Assembly (NCBI RefSeq): GCF_900110115.1
Contig: NZ_FOCM01000001.1
Location: 124,001-188,000 of the forward strand
Length of the DNA: 64,000 nt
Direction of reading: 5' to 3'
DNA from: Palleronia pelagia
GTDB lineage: Bacteria > Pseudomonadota > Alphaproteobacteria > Rhodobacterales > Rhodobacteraceae
Part shown: piece after piece, positions 27,661-36,250 of the stretch
Layout: each line of letters opens with the position of its first letter
How positions within the stretch are numbered: the stretch's first letter is position 1
Notes under the pieces: generated by a model
The model's database searches: none
What the model was told of the DNA's origin: nothing
The model's input: only the letters and a program-made list of their open reading frames with translations
Made by a program: the position numbers and the translations under genes

Positions 27661-28368
27661 TCACTCCTTGCCCAGGTCCTGGTGCTCATCCGAGGGCGGG
27701 GCGGCGGCGCGCAGCTCTTCCTCGGTTTTTCCGTAGTGGCGTTCGGTCAGGACCAGAGCTTTCTCGACGTCGCGCGCCAGCACGGCCTCGGAAATCGCCT
27801 TGTGCTCGGCGCCGAGGTCGCGCCGGCCGCGTGATCGATCCACCGAGGCCCGGCGGTATCTCTCGGCGAGTGTTTGTAGCCCGGCGCGGACCCGCAGAAG
27901 CCAGTCGGATCCGCAGGCGGCCACCATGGCCAGATGGAAGTCGGCGTTCGCCTGCTCCCAATCGTCGGCGCCAGGCACCGTGTCGGCATCGGCGCTGGCC
28001 ATCAGGTAGGTTGCCGACACGACGCGTGCCTCCCATGCGCGGTCTCCGTGGGCGATCGACAGCCTGAGGCATTCCCGCTCGACCGCGATGCGCGCCCGGG
28101 TCAGATCCGAGAACTCTGCCGGATCGAGCGGCGCGACCGCGAAGCCGCGATTCCCTTCGGCGATGACGAGTCCCTCCGCCGAAAGGCGCTGAAGTGCCTC
28201 CCGCAGCGGGGTGGGGCCGATGCCGTAAAACTCGCGCAGGCGCTCGATTCTCAACCTTTCGCCCGGCGGGCGCGTGCCCGAGACGATATCGCGGCGCAGG
28301 CGCTGCCAAGCTGTGTCGGCCAGCGTTGCGCCAGACGGCGCGGAATCAGGGGGAAGCAGCATGTCCAT
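27661..28368 (-). CDS. GntR-family (FCD) transcriptional regulator
   Basis: A 235-aa FadR/FCD-type regulator. The winged HTH covers about residues 18-85 (WQRLRRDIVSGTRPPGERL, GIGPTPLREALQRLSAEGLV). The FCD ligand domain contains the metal-type residues in ARIAVERECLRL, NADFHLAMVAACGS and EHKAISEAVL. It is divergent from the fumarylacetoacetate hydrolase gene, with two palindromic ATCGAT sites between them. It most likely controls that gene and the ABC transporter operon that follows. The effector is unknown. Confidence 0.85.
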   Translation of the reverse strand: MDMLLPPDSAPSGATLADTAWQRLRRDIVSGTRPPGERLRIERLREFYGIGPTPLREALQRLSAEGLVIAEGNRGFAVAPLDPAEFSDLTRARIAVERECLRLSIAHGDRAWEARVVSATYLMASADADTVPGADDWEQANADFHLAMVAACGSDWLLRVRAGLQTLAERYRRASVDRSRGRRDLGAEHKAISEAVLARDVEKALVLTERHYGKTEEELRAAAPPSDEHQDLGKE

Positions 28369-28417
28369 GCCTTCTCATGCGTCGAATTTGACAAGCAACG
28401 CAAGATCGGCCAGATTG

Positions 28418-28448
28418 ATTATCGATAATAATTTGGAATATCGATGAT
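28418..28448. promoter_or_regulatory. Putative GntR operator pair
   Basis: ATTATCGATAAT (28418-28429) is a perfect 12-bp palindrome. A second, imperfect copy ATATCGATGATAT lies at 28438-28450, ending at the FAH-family start codon. Position between the divergent GntR gene and its presumed target suggests autoregulation and repression. Confidence 0.5.
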
Positions 28449-29312
28449 ATGAAGCTTGTGACCTTCGAGAAGGACGGGGAACTCGGCGCAGGTGTGCTGG
28501 AATCGGGCACGATCCGCATTTGCGCTCAGGGCGACGGGGCCGGAAATGCGGTGCTGGACGCGATCCGGTCGGGCCAGACCGATGACTGGGCGCGGCGGCG
28601 CGGTCCGCGCATGGCGCCGGAAGACGTGCGTCTCCTGGCACCGATCCCCGACCCGCGGGGGCCGATCTATTGTGTCGGCAAGAACTACCACGCCCATGCC
28701 GACGAATTTCATGGATCGGGATTCGACTCGTCATCGAAAAGCGCGTTGCCCGACCATCCGGTCATCTTCACCAAGCCTCCCAGCAGTGTCGTCGGGCCCG
28801 AGGCCGAGGTGCGCGGGTCGCTCGATCCGACGGCGACGGTGGATTACGAGGGCGAGCTGGGTCTGGTCATCGGTCGCCCCACCTTCGGTGTCAGCGGTGA
28901 TGCGGTGTGGGACCACATTTTCGGCTATGTCATCATCAACGACGTCACGTCGCGTGAACTGCAGCGCCAGCACGGGCAATGGACCATCGGCAAGGGGCTC
29001 GACACGTTCTGCCCGATGGGCCCATGGCTCGTCACCGCGGACGAGGTGGGTGATCCGACAACGATGGAGCTGGTCACCGAGATCAACGGCGAGACACGCC
29101 AGAAGGCGGTCGTGAAGGACCTGATCTTCGACATCCCGACCATCATCGAAACGCTGAGCCGCACGATGACCCTGCGCCCCGGCGACATCATCGCCACCGG
29201 AACGCCCGCCGGCGTCGGGATCGGCTTCACGCCCCCGAAATACCTGCAAGCGGGCGACGCGATGACGGTGTCGATCACCGGCCTTGGGTCGCTGCACAAC
29301 AGGGTCGGGTAG
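28449..29312 (+). CDS. Fumarylacetoacetate hydrolase-family protein
   Basis: A 287-aa FAH-superfamily enzyme. The metal-binding residues are in VDYEGELGLVIGR (two Glu) and GYVIINDVTSREL (Asp). GKGLDTFCPMGPW and GDIIATGTPAGVG are standard C-terminal signatures. Members hydrolyse or decarboxylate diketo acids or hydrate 2-keto-pentenoates. It is first in an operon with ABC transporter genes; the next start is 6 nt away. It probably acts on a catabolite of the imported compound. The exact substrate is not readable. Confidence 0.85.
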   Translation: MKLVTFEKDGELGAGVLESGTIRICAQGDGAGNAVLDAIRSGQTDDWARRRGPRMAPEDVRLLAPIPDPRGPIYCVGKNYHAHADEFHGSGFDSSSKSALPDHPVIFTKPPSSVVGPEAEVRGSLDPTATVDYEGELGLVIGRPTFGVSGDAVWDHIFGYVIINDVTSRELQRQHGQWTIGKGLDTFCPMGPWLVTADEVGDPTTMELVTEINGETRQKAVVKDLIFDIPTIIETLSRTMTLRPGDIIATGTPAGVGIGFTPPKYLQAGDAMTVSITGLGSLHNRVG

Positions 29313-29318
29313 GCGCGC

Positions 29319-30116
29319 ATGGCGGACAGGGGGGACCGGCGCGACATGTCCGTGATCAGGGCCGAGGCGCTTCGAAAGACTTTCGGCGGCGGTGCGGTCG
29401 TTGCCGTTGACGATGCAGATTTCACCGTTCGTGAGGGCGAATTCATCTCGCTTGTCGGACCTTCGGGCTGCGGCAAGTCCACCCTTCTGCGCATGGTGGC
29501 GGGGCTGCTGGACCGCAGCGCGGGCACGCTGTCGATACACGGTCGCGATGTGACCGGCCCGAATCCGGCCGTGGCCATGATGTTCCAGAAACCCACGCTT
29601 CTGGATTGGCGCACGGCGATCGAGAATGTGCTTCTGCCGTCCGAGATCGGCGGACGCGTCACCGACGATGATCGTCGCAAGGCTATGGGCCTTCTGCGAC
29701 TGGCCGGACTCGAGGACTTCGCCTTTTCTTTTCCCAGCCAGCTTTCGGGCGGGATGCAGCAGCGGGTGGCGCTGGCGCGGCTGCTGCAGACGGGCGCCGA
29801 TATCCTGTTGCTGGACGAGCCTTTCGGCGCGCTGGACGAGTTTACCCGCGAACATCTGAACGTGGAGTTGATGCGCATCGTCGGAGAGGTGGGGGCCACC
29901 ACTCTATTCGTGACCCACAATATTGGCGAGGCGATATTCCTGGCCGACCGCGTCTTCGTGATGACCCCGCGCCCGGGCCGGATCGCCGGCATTGTCGAGG
30001 TGCCTTTCGAGCGTCCGAGGCGTCCGTCGCTGCAGCAAAGCGCCGAGTTCAACGCCCTTGTGTCCAAGGTGCGGGCCACGTTCGAGACCGAGACAACCGC
30101 CGGCGAGGACGCATGA
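29319..30116 (+). CDS. ABC transporter ATP-binding protein (nitrate/taurine/pyrimidine type)
   Basis: A 265-aa ATPase. Walker A is GPSGCGKSTLL, the Q-loop is in MMFQKPTLLDW, the signature is LSGGMQQRVALAR, Walker B is ILLLDEPFGALDE and the H-loop VTHNIGEA. The DW after the Q-loop and the NPAVAMMFQ stretch are typical of SsuB/TauB/ThiZ-like importers. It overlaps the first permease gene by ATGA (30113-30116). With two permeases and an NMT1-like binding protein it forms a full importer. Confidence 0.88.
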   Translation: MADRGDRRDMSVIRAEALRKTFGGGAVVAVDDADFTVREGEFISLVGPSGCGKSTLLRMVAGLLDRSAGTLSIHGRDVTGPNPAVAMMFQKPTLLDWRTAIENVLLPSEIGGRVTDDDRRKAMGLLRLAGLEDFAFSFPSQLSGGMQQRVALARLLQTGADILLLDEPFGALDEFTREHLNVELMRIVGEVGATTLFVTHNIGEAIFLADRVFVMTPRPGRIAGIVEVPFERPRRPSLQQSAEFNALVSKVRATFETETTAGEDA

Positions 30117-30976
30117 GCGACGAGGGCGATCTGGGTGCCGTCGCGGCGAAGGGCAGGACCCGCGGGATCGTCGCGCGGCACGCGGGAATCCTGGTCGCGC
30201 TTGTTGCCGCCTGGGAGATCTCGTGCCGGATGGGCTGGCTCGACCCGCTGTTCTTCCCTTATCCCAGCGCGATCCTTCTGGGGTTCTGGCGGCTCTATAT
30301 CACCCAGGGCAATATCTGGCCGCATCTCGGTCTTACCATGCTCGAGGTGTTGGTCGGCTTCCTTGCCGGATCGGCGCTCGGCATCGCGCTTGCCGTCTGC
30401 GTCGGCATGTCGGACCGGCTTCGCCGCTATCTCAAGCCCTACGTCGTCGTGCTGGAGGCGACGCCGCGCATCGCCATCGGTCCCGTCATCATCGCGGCCT
30501 TCGGTTTCGGCTGGACCTCCAAGACGGCCATCGTGATGCTCGTCTGCTTCTTCGCCCCGTTCGTGAACACGCTGAACGGCATTGTGGGGGTAGAGCCCGA
30601 GAAGCAATCGATGTTCCGCTCGATGGGGGCAAGCAAGGTTCAGACCTTCACCAAGCTCCTGTGGCCCTCGGCGCTGCCGGAAATTTCGGCCGGGCTGAGG
30701 CTTGCCATGGCGTCCGCGCTGGGCGGGGCCCTGGTGGCCGAGTTCATCGCGTCGAATGCCGGGCTTGGTGTCCTGATCACCCAGTACACCGGCACGCTGA
30801 ACATGGCGTCCGCCTTCGTCTGCGTGCTGACCCTTTCGGCGCTTGGCTATTTCATCTTCCGCGGCATGGAGGAGCTGGACCGCATCGTCGTCTTCTGGTC
30901 CGACGGTGACCGCACCGACGCCATGAGCCGCCGCCGCAAGGCCGCTTGGCGTGCAAAGATGGGGACGACATCGTGA
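30113..30976 (+). CDS. ABC transporter permease 1
   Basis: A 287-aa inner-membrane protein with about six helices, belonging to the BPD-transport (SsuC/ThiX-like) class. The EAA-type loop that docks the ATPase reads MFRSMGASKVQTFTKLLWPSALP. The start overlaps the ATPase stop and the stop overlaps the next permease start, so all are translationally coupled. A heterodimer with permease 2 is likely, because both genes sit in the same operon. Confidence 0.87.
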   Translation: MSDEGDLGAVAAKGRTRGIVARHAGILVALVAAWEISCRMGWLDPLFFPYPSAILLGFWRLYITQGNIWPHLGLTMLEVLVGFLAGSALGIALAVCVGMSDRLRRYLKPYVVVLEATPRIAIGPVIIAAFGFGWTSKTAIVMLVCFFAPFVNTLNGIVGVEPEKQSMFRSMGASKVQTFTKLLWPSALPEISAGLRLAMASALGGALVAEFIASNAGLGVLITQYTGTLNMASAFVCVLTLSALGYFIFRGMEELDRIVVFWSDGDRTDAMSRRRKAAWRAKMGTTS

Positions 30977-31842
30977 TGGGACACCTTGCCATTCGCCTGG
31001 TGCCCGTGATCAAGCACCTGCTGGTCTTCGCCGGCCTGATCGCCCTTTGGGAACTGGCGGCCGCGACGGGGGTGATCGACGTGATCCTGCTGCCCGAGCC
31101 GCACAAGATCGCCGCCAGCATCTGGGAGCTCTACGTCGAGAACCGCACCATCTATCGCCACTTCATCATCACCTTCTACGAAGCCTTCGCGGGCTTTCTC
31201 GTGGGCGGTGTTTTGGGCCTGGCGCTGGCGGTCGGGTCATCGCTGAACGACAGTTTCCGCCGCTACGTCTCGCCCTATGCAATCCTGCTGAACGTGACAC
31301 CGGGTCTGGCCCTGACACCCATCGTCATCGCCTGGTTCGGTTTCGGCTACAGCTCGAAGATCGCGCTGGGGGCCATCGTCTGCTTTTTCCCGGTCTTCGT
31401 GAACACGCTGCTGGCGCTGACGCGCACCGACGAGGACACGCTCGAGATGTTCCGTTCCATGGGGGCGAGCCGCGCGCAGGTGTTCTGGAAGTTGCGGGTG
31501 CCCGCGGCGCTGCCGATGATCTTCGCGGGCTTCAAGATCGCCATCACCACGGCGCTGGTGGGCGCCGTCGTCGCTGAATTCAGCCAGGCGACCGCCGGCA
31601 TCGGCGTGCTGATGCAGCGGCTGAGTTTTTCGCTGAACATGAGCGCGGCCATCGCGGCCCTCCTGAGCATGTCGCTGCTTGGACTGATCCTGTTCAGCCT
31701 CATCGAGATTCTCGACGATCGCGTCGTCTTCTGGCGGCGAACGGAGAGGATGGACGCCGTCGGCCGGAGACGGCGCGCGCGCTGGTCCGTGACCGACGCT
31801 GCCACACCCGGCGAACCCCAAGGGAGGAAAAATCTCACATGA
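30976..31842 (+). CDS. ABC transporter permease 2
   Basis: A 288-aa permease homologous to permease 1, with the EAA loop EMFRSMGASRAQVFWKLRVPAALP. ATG 30976 overlaps the permease 1 stop codon by one base; a GTG at 30973 is also possible. The C-terminal tail after the last helix is Arg-rich. The stop overlaps the binding-protein start as ATGA (31839-31842). Confidence 0.87.
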   Translation: MGHLAIRLVPVIKHLLVFAGLIALWELAAATGVIDVILLPEPHKIAASIWELYVENRTIYRHFIITFYEAFAGFLVGGVLGLALAVGSSLNDSFRRYVSPYAILLNVTPGLALTPIVIAWFGFGYSSKIALGAIVCFFPVFVNTLLALTRTDEDTLEMFRSMGASRAQVFWKLRVPAALPMIFAGFKIAITTALVGAVVAEFSQATAGIGVLMQRLSFSLNMSAAIAALLSMSLLGLILFSLIEILDDRVVFWRRTERMDAVGRRRRARWSVTDAATPGEPQGRKNLT

Positions 31843-32867
31843 GACGCATACTTACAGCAACGGCGCTGGGCGCCCTTGTCGCGATGCCCGCGATGGCCCA
31901 GGACACGACCACCATCAACGCGGTCATGCCGAAGCAGCGTTCGGCCAACTATTTCCCGCTGATCGTCGGCGAGGCACTGGGATACTTCGAGGAGGAAGGC
32001 ATCGAGGTGAACCTGCTGCCCTCGGATACGCCCATTCCTTTCGTGAACTTCCTGCGCAACGGCCAGGCCGACATCGCGATGCTGGACTCGGCCGAGGTGC
32101 TTCAGGCAATCGCGGCGGGCGTGGACCTGAACGTGATCTACGAGGTCATGCAGACCGCGCCGGACGGCATCGCGATATCGGGTGATAGCAGCATCACGGA
32201 TGTCGAGGAACTGGCCGGCGAAACCGTGGGGCTGGTTTCCGACCGCGACCGCGTGACCATGCAGATCGCTTTGGATGCACGCGGCATGACCGAGGACGAC
32301 GTCACCACCGTCGTTGTCGGCGAGGCGGGGCCAACGCTGGCGGCCGCGTTCCGCGACCAGACCGTCGCCGCCATCGCCGGGTCGGGGCCCGATTGGCTGG
32401 CCATTCAGGCCAACGGCATCCCGGTCAAGCTGATCACGCCCGAGGAAGTCTCGAACAAGCCCGGCAACACCTTTGCCGTCATGGCGTCGACGCTGGAGGA
32501 AAAGGGTGACGCCATCGAAGGCTATCTGCGCGCTTGGTCCAAGGGCATGTACGTGGCGGAGGTCGACCCCGAGGTCGTTGCACAGATCGCCCGGACCGCT
32601 GTGCCCGAGGAGTGGGAAGATCCGGAATTCGGCCAGCAATACCTCAACAATGCCATCCGCCTGAATGTGTCGGTCACCGAGACCCTCGGCGGGCTCAATA
32701 CCGAGACCTGGAGCGCCATCCAGCCGGGCATGCAGAAATTCGGCCTGATCGACGAGCAGGTCGAGCCGGACCGCTTCCTTCAGCCGGGCCCTGTCGAAGC
32801 CGCGAATGATTTCGATCGCGCCGAGGTCGAGGAAGAAGTCGCAGCCTGGCGCGAGGCGAACATGTGA
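31839..32867 (+). CDS. ABC transporter substrate-binding protein (NMT1/THI5-like)
   Basis: A 342-aa periplasmic protein with a Sec signal (MRRILTATALGALVAMPAMA, residues 1-20). The mature part has the NMT1/SsuA-like fold: FPLIVGEALGYFEEEGIEVNLL near the start, then NFLRNGQADIAMLDSAEVLQAI. This superfamily binds thiamine-pyrimidine precursors, sulfonates or aromatic acids. The substrate is not readable. The gene order (FAH enzyme, ATPase, two permeases, binding protein) implies uptake of a compound that the FAH-family enzyme helps degrade. Confidence 0.85.
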   Translation: MRRILTATALGALVAMPAMAQDTTTINAVMPKQRSANYFPLIVGEALGYFEEEGIEVNLLPSDTPIPFVNFLRNGQADIAMLDSAEVLQAIAAGVDLNVIYEVMQTAPDGIAISGDSSITDVEELAGETVGLVSDRDRVTMQIALDARGMTEDDVTTVVVGEAGPTLAAAFRDQTVAAIAGSGPDWLAIQANGIPVKLITPEEVSNKPGNTFAVMASTLEEKGDAIEGYLRAWSKGMYVAEVDPEVVAQIARTAVPEEWEDPEFGQQYLNNAIRLNVSVTETLGGLNTETWSAIQPGMQKFGLIDEQVEPDRFLQPGPVEAANDFDRAEVEEEVAAWREANM

Positions 32868-32897
32868 TCGGCCAGTTGCCGACTGAAGTCACTGATG

Positions 32898-32920
32898 CCG
32901 GGGCCCTTTCGGGCCCCGGC
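32898..32920 (+). terminator. Strong GC hairpin after the binding-protein gene
   Basis: CCGGGGCCC at 32899 pairs with GGGCCCCGG around a TTTC loop. No T-tract follows. It could limit transcription into, or stabilise transcripts upstream of, the ZapE-like gene. Confidence 0.5.
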
Positions 32921-32945
32921 CGGCGTTTGGTACAGGGACCTTTGC

Positions 32946-34007
32946 ATGGCTGAAACCCTGGCTGCCTATTACGATGCAAAGGTCGAAGAGGGTCTCAGCC
33001 GCGATCCCGCGCAGCTTGAGATCGTGGCGCGGCTGGATGCACTGCGATCGGAGCTGGACGATTACCGGTCGGGCGGGCTGTCCCGCCTGTTCGGTCGCGG
33101 GTCCGCCCCGCGCGGCGTCTACCTTTGGGGGGACGTCGGGCGCGGGAAATCCATGCTGGTCGACGGATTGATGCAGACCATGGGCGACATTCCCGCTCGG
33201 CGCACCCACTTCCATGCCTTCATGCGCGACATCCACCGCGCCCTGCACACCGCCCGCGAGCAGGGCCGCGACGAGCTCGTGCACCACGCCGCGGATGCGC
33301 AGGTCCCGGGCCTGTCGCTGCTCGCGCTGGACGAACTCGAGATCGTCGATATCGTCGACGCGATGATCGTGGGACGGGTTTTTTCGCGGGTGCTTGAGCG
33401 GGGCTGCACTGTGGTCGTCACGTCGAACCGCCCGCCCGCCGAGCTTTATCGCGACGGGTTGAAGCGGGATCTCTTCCTGCCCTTCGTACGTCTGATCGAG
33501 GAGCGGCTTGACGTATTGCACCTGGACGGCGGGCGTGACTACCGGGTGGGTTCCTGCGCGGCCGCGTTCTACGCAGTGGGCGACGACGGGGCGGAGGGCG
33601 CACGGATCGACGCGCTTTGGGACGCGGCGGGAGACGCCGAGCGCGAGATCACCATCGGGGCCAGTGGCGTCATGCGCAGGAAGGGCGGCATGGTCCGGGC
33701 CGATTTCGCCGCGCTCTGCCGCGTGCCGATGGCACCCTCATCCTATCTCGATCTTGCCGAGCAGGCGGAGGGGCTGATCCTCGACAATGTGCCGGTCCTG
33801 GGCGAGCGCGATCACGATGCCGCGCGCCGTTTCATCCTGCTGGTCGACACGCTTTACGACGCGGGTTGCGGGCTGGCGGTCCGGGCCTCGACAGAGCCCG
33901 AGGTCTTGTATCGCGCGGGCGAGTTCGGGGCCGAGTTTCGCCGCACGGTCAGCCGGCTGCACGAAATGACTCGGCCCGACTGGCGCGGTGCGTCGACCTT
34001 CAGGTGA
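32946..34007 (+). CDS. AFG1/ZapE-like ATPase
   Basis: A 353-aa P-loop protein of the AFG1/ZapE family. Walker A is GDVGRGKSM (62-70), the HAFMRDIH segment follows, Walker B-like LLALDELEIVD (125-135), and the sensor region VVVTSNRPPAELYRDGLKRDLFLPFV is strongly conserved. Cell-division protein ZapE and mitochondrial AFG1 are relatives. ATG 32946 begins the conserved YYDAKV start. It lies 78 nt after an ABC binding-protein gene, an unusual place, and may be a second paralogue. Its end overlaps the convergent gene by 8 nt. Confidence 0.85.
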   Translation: MAETLAAYYDAKVEEGLSRDPAQLEIVARLDALRSELDDYRSGGLSRLFGRGSAPRGVYLWGDVGRGKSMLVDGLMQTMGDIPARRTHFHAFMRDIHRALHTAREQGRDELVHHAADAQVPGLSLLALDELEIVDIVDAMIVGRVFSRVLERGCTVVVTSNRPPAELYRDGLKRDLFLPFVRLIEERLDVLHLDGGRDYRVGSCAAAFYAVGDDGAEGARIDALWDAAGDAEREITIGASGVMRRKGGMVRADFAALCRVPMAPSSYLDLAEQAEGLILDNVPVLGERDHDAARRFILLVDTLYDAGCGLAVRASTEPEVLYRAGEFGAEFRRTVSRLHEMTRPDWRGASTFR

Positions 34008-34692
34008 AGCCGACGCTACGGCGCAGCTCGGCCCGGGCGGGATCGATCAGCTGGGCGATCAGCGCGCGTGCCGCCTCTGGCTGCATCGCATTCACCGCGA
34101 CTGCCGCAGTGTAGGTCGTGCTGAGATCGTGAGGCGGGGGCAGGGCGCCCACGTAATCCACGCCCTCGGTGTTGAGGATCTCGGTCACCTGGGTGCAGCC
34201 CACCGGTGACGTCAGGTCCGATTTCGCCATCGCCGCCATGGCAGTCTGGCCGTTCGGATATTCCTTCAGGGTGTCCGCATCGGCGAGCCCGAGCTCCTTC
34301 AGGACCGCGGCGAAATGGATGCCGGCCGTGGCCTTCTGCGTGTCGGGGCAGAAAAGCCCGTCGGCCCCGGAGAAGAGGCGCGCCAAAGCTGCGCCATCCG
34401 CGATCGACGGATGATCGGTGCCCGCGCGGACGGCCACGCCGGTATCGACGCCGCCCAGGTCGGCGACGCTCGCCCCGTCCAGCTTGCCCGCTGCCACCAG
34501 CGCGTCGATCGCCGCGCGGGTCAGGATCGCCAGGTCGATGCGCTCGCCGCCCTCGATCCGGTCGCGCATCCCGCCGACGGCGCCGAAATCGCCTTCGATC
34601 TCAAGGCCTGTCTCGGCGCGAAACGGCGCGCGCAGCGCGTTCACCAGACCGTTCGCGGCCCCGCCGCTAAGTATCCGAAGTGCCATGTCCAT
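34000..34692 (-). CDS. ModA-like substrate-binding-domain protein without signal peptide
   Basis: A 230-aa type II periplasmic-binding fold: ILSGGAANGLVNALRAPF at the start, FGAVGGMRDRI, then ERIDLAILTRAAIDAL, and GCTQVTEILNTEGVDYVGALP near the end. This matches molybdate-binding-like proteins. No hydrophobic leader precedes it, and ATG 34692 has GGAG immediately upstream, so it appears cytosolic. It follows a GntR gene by 26 nt in the same operon direction. It may be a ligand sensor rather than a transporter component; that is inference. Confidence 0.7.
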   Translation of the reverse strand: MDMALRILSGGAANGLVNALRAPFRAETGLEIEGDFGAVGGMRDRIEGGERIDLAILTRAAIDALVAAGKLDGASVADLGGVDTGVAVRAGTDHPSIADGAALARLFSGADGLFCPDTQKATAGIHFAAVLKELGLADADTLKEYPNGQTAMAAMAKSDLTSPVGCTQVTEILNTEGVDYVGALPPPHDLSTTYTAAVAVNAMQPEAARALIAQLIDPARAELRRSVGFT

Positions 34693-34718
34693 CTCCCTTG
34701 CTCCGTGCGGGGCCCGTC

Positions 34719-35405
34719 CTACTCCAGGACAGGGCGCAGCCGTTTCAGTGTGACGCGGTAGTGCGCTTCGAGCAGTTGCGTCGCGCGATCGGCGTCCCGC
34801 GCCACGGCAGCCTCGAGAAGCGCGCGGTGTTCGCCGATGGCATCTCCGCGCCGGGCGATGTCCACGTTCATCGATAAGTTCCGGTACCTCACCGCCTGAT
34901 CCATCATCGACGAACAGAAGCCCAGCAGCAGGGACGATCCGCAGAGCGAGATCAGCTGCAAGTGGAAGGCCTTGTGGCATTCCTCCCAGGCGGGGTTCAG
35001 CAACTCGGCGCTATCGCCATCCTCGAGCCGCTGGGTGCGTTCAAGCCTGTGGAAAGCCAGCACCAGATCATCTTCCCAAGCGTCGTCCGCGACCGCCAGC
35101 GTTTCCGAAAGGGCTTTGGTTTCAAGCCAGATCCGCGTCTTCACGAGCTCGTCCAGCGACGAAATCGACATGCCCGCAACGAAGAAGCCCCGCTGGCTGC
35201 GGCGCTCGACGAATTTCTCCGACGACAGCCGGTTGAGCGCCTCGCGCAGGGGGACCACGCCGATGGCGTAGTGCTCGGACAGCTTGTCGAGCGCAAGGCG
35301 CGCGCCAGGCCGCAGCGCCGCCGCCAGGATGTCGCGTTTCAGCGCCTGGTAGGCTTGCTCGGACAGGTTGGCCGAGCTGCCGGAAAGAAGCTCATCCGAT
35401 GGCAC
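34719..35405 (-). CDS. GntR-family (FCD) transcriptional regulator
   Basis: A 228-aa regulator. The winged HTH is at residues 15-78 (AYQALKRDILAAALRPGARL, IGVVPLREALNRLSSEKFV). The FCD domain holds KTRIWLETKAL, CHKAFHLQLISLCGS and EHRALLEAAV. GTG 35405 is chosen as start: it lies 14 nt inside the upstream permease gene, and earlier in-frame residues are antisense-like. Encoded with the ABC genes upstream, it presumably controls their expression in response to the imported compound. Confidence 0.8.
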   Translation of the reverse strand: MPSDELLSGSSANLSEQAYQALKRDILAAALRPGARLALDKLSEHYAIGVVPLREALNRLSSEKFVERRSQRGFFVAGMSISSLDELVKTRIWLETKALSETLAVADDAWEDDLVLAFHRLERTQRLEDGDSAELLNPAWEECHKAFHLQLISLCGSSLLLGFCSSMMDQAVRYRNLSMNVDIARRGDAIGEHRALLEAAVARDADRATQLLEAHYRVTLKRLRPVLE

Positions 35406-36249
35406 CGGGCACGTCCCCACGATTCCAGAACACCAGCCTGCGCTGCAACCAGACCACGAACAGGTACATCGCGAGGCCGAGGAAGCTGAGATAGATGATG
35501 AGCGAGAACACCCTTGGGGTGTCCAGCTGGGACGCCGACACGCGGATGAGGGCTCCCATGCCCTCGCCGCCGCCCAGGAACTCACCGGTGATCGCGCCGG
35601 CCATTACACCCACTGCTGCGATCTTCAGTCCGGTGAACAGGTAGGGCAGGCCGGTGGGCAGCTTGAGCCTTACCAGCGTCTGCATCCGCGTGGCGCCGAT
35701 GGACTTGAACAGCATCCGTTCATTTTCGGACGCCGCATAGAGACCTGCTGCCGTCGATACGACGATGGGGAAGGTCGCGATAAAGGCCGCAAGCGCCACC
35801 TTCGACGCGATGCCGAAGCCAAGCCATGCGATGAACAGCGGTGCGAACGCCACCTTGGGCATGGTGTCGATAGCCACCAGGTAGGGCATGACCGCGCGTT
35901 CCCCGAACTTCGTTTCACCGACCAGCACGCCCAGCGAAAAGCCGATGCCAGCCGCGATGGCGTACCCGTAAAGCACCGTTCTGGTGGTCGTCCAGAGCGC
36001 CTCGAGCACGTAGCCCGCGGAAAGGATGTTGGCGCCGACGAAGACGATGTCCTCCCAGGTTTCGGCCGGTGTCGGCAGGATGATCGGCGACACCAGGCCC
36101 GATGCCGTGGCGCCCCACCAAAGTCCAACGATCAGGACGAAAAGGGCCACCATCGCGACCGAGCGTGGCACGCGGTCGATCCAGGGATCCTGTTCGATCC
36201 AGACCGTATCTTCACCCGGCGTCTGCTGTGACTGGAAGCCTGTCGGCAT
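35392..36249 (-). CDS. ABC transporter permease
   Basis: A 285-aa inner-membrane permease of the SsuC/TauC/ThiX class with about six helices. The first is at VAMVALFVLIVGLWWGAT. The EAA loop reads MLFKSIGATRMQTLVRLKLPTGLP. It is the only permease gene in this set, so a homodimer is expected. It follows the ATPase gene immediately (1-nt gap) and its 3' end overlaps the GntR start. Confidence 0.87.
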   Translation of the reverse strand: MPTGFQSQQTPGEDTVWIEQDPWIDRVPRSVAMVALFVLIVGLWWGATASGLVSPIILPTPAETWEDIVFVGANILSAGYVLEALWTTTRTVLYGYAIAAGIGFSLGVLVGETKFGERAVMPYLVAIDTMPKVAFAPLFIAWLGFGIASKVALAAFIATFPIVVSTAAGLYAASENERMLFKSIGATRMQTLVRLKLPTGLPYLFTGLKIAAVGVMAGAITGEFLGGGEGMGALIRVSASQLDTPRVFSLIIYLSFLGLAMYLFVVWLQRRLVFWNRGDVPGAIG

Positions 36250-36250
36250 G

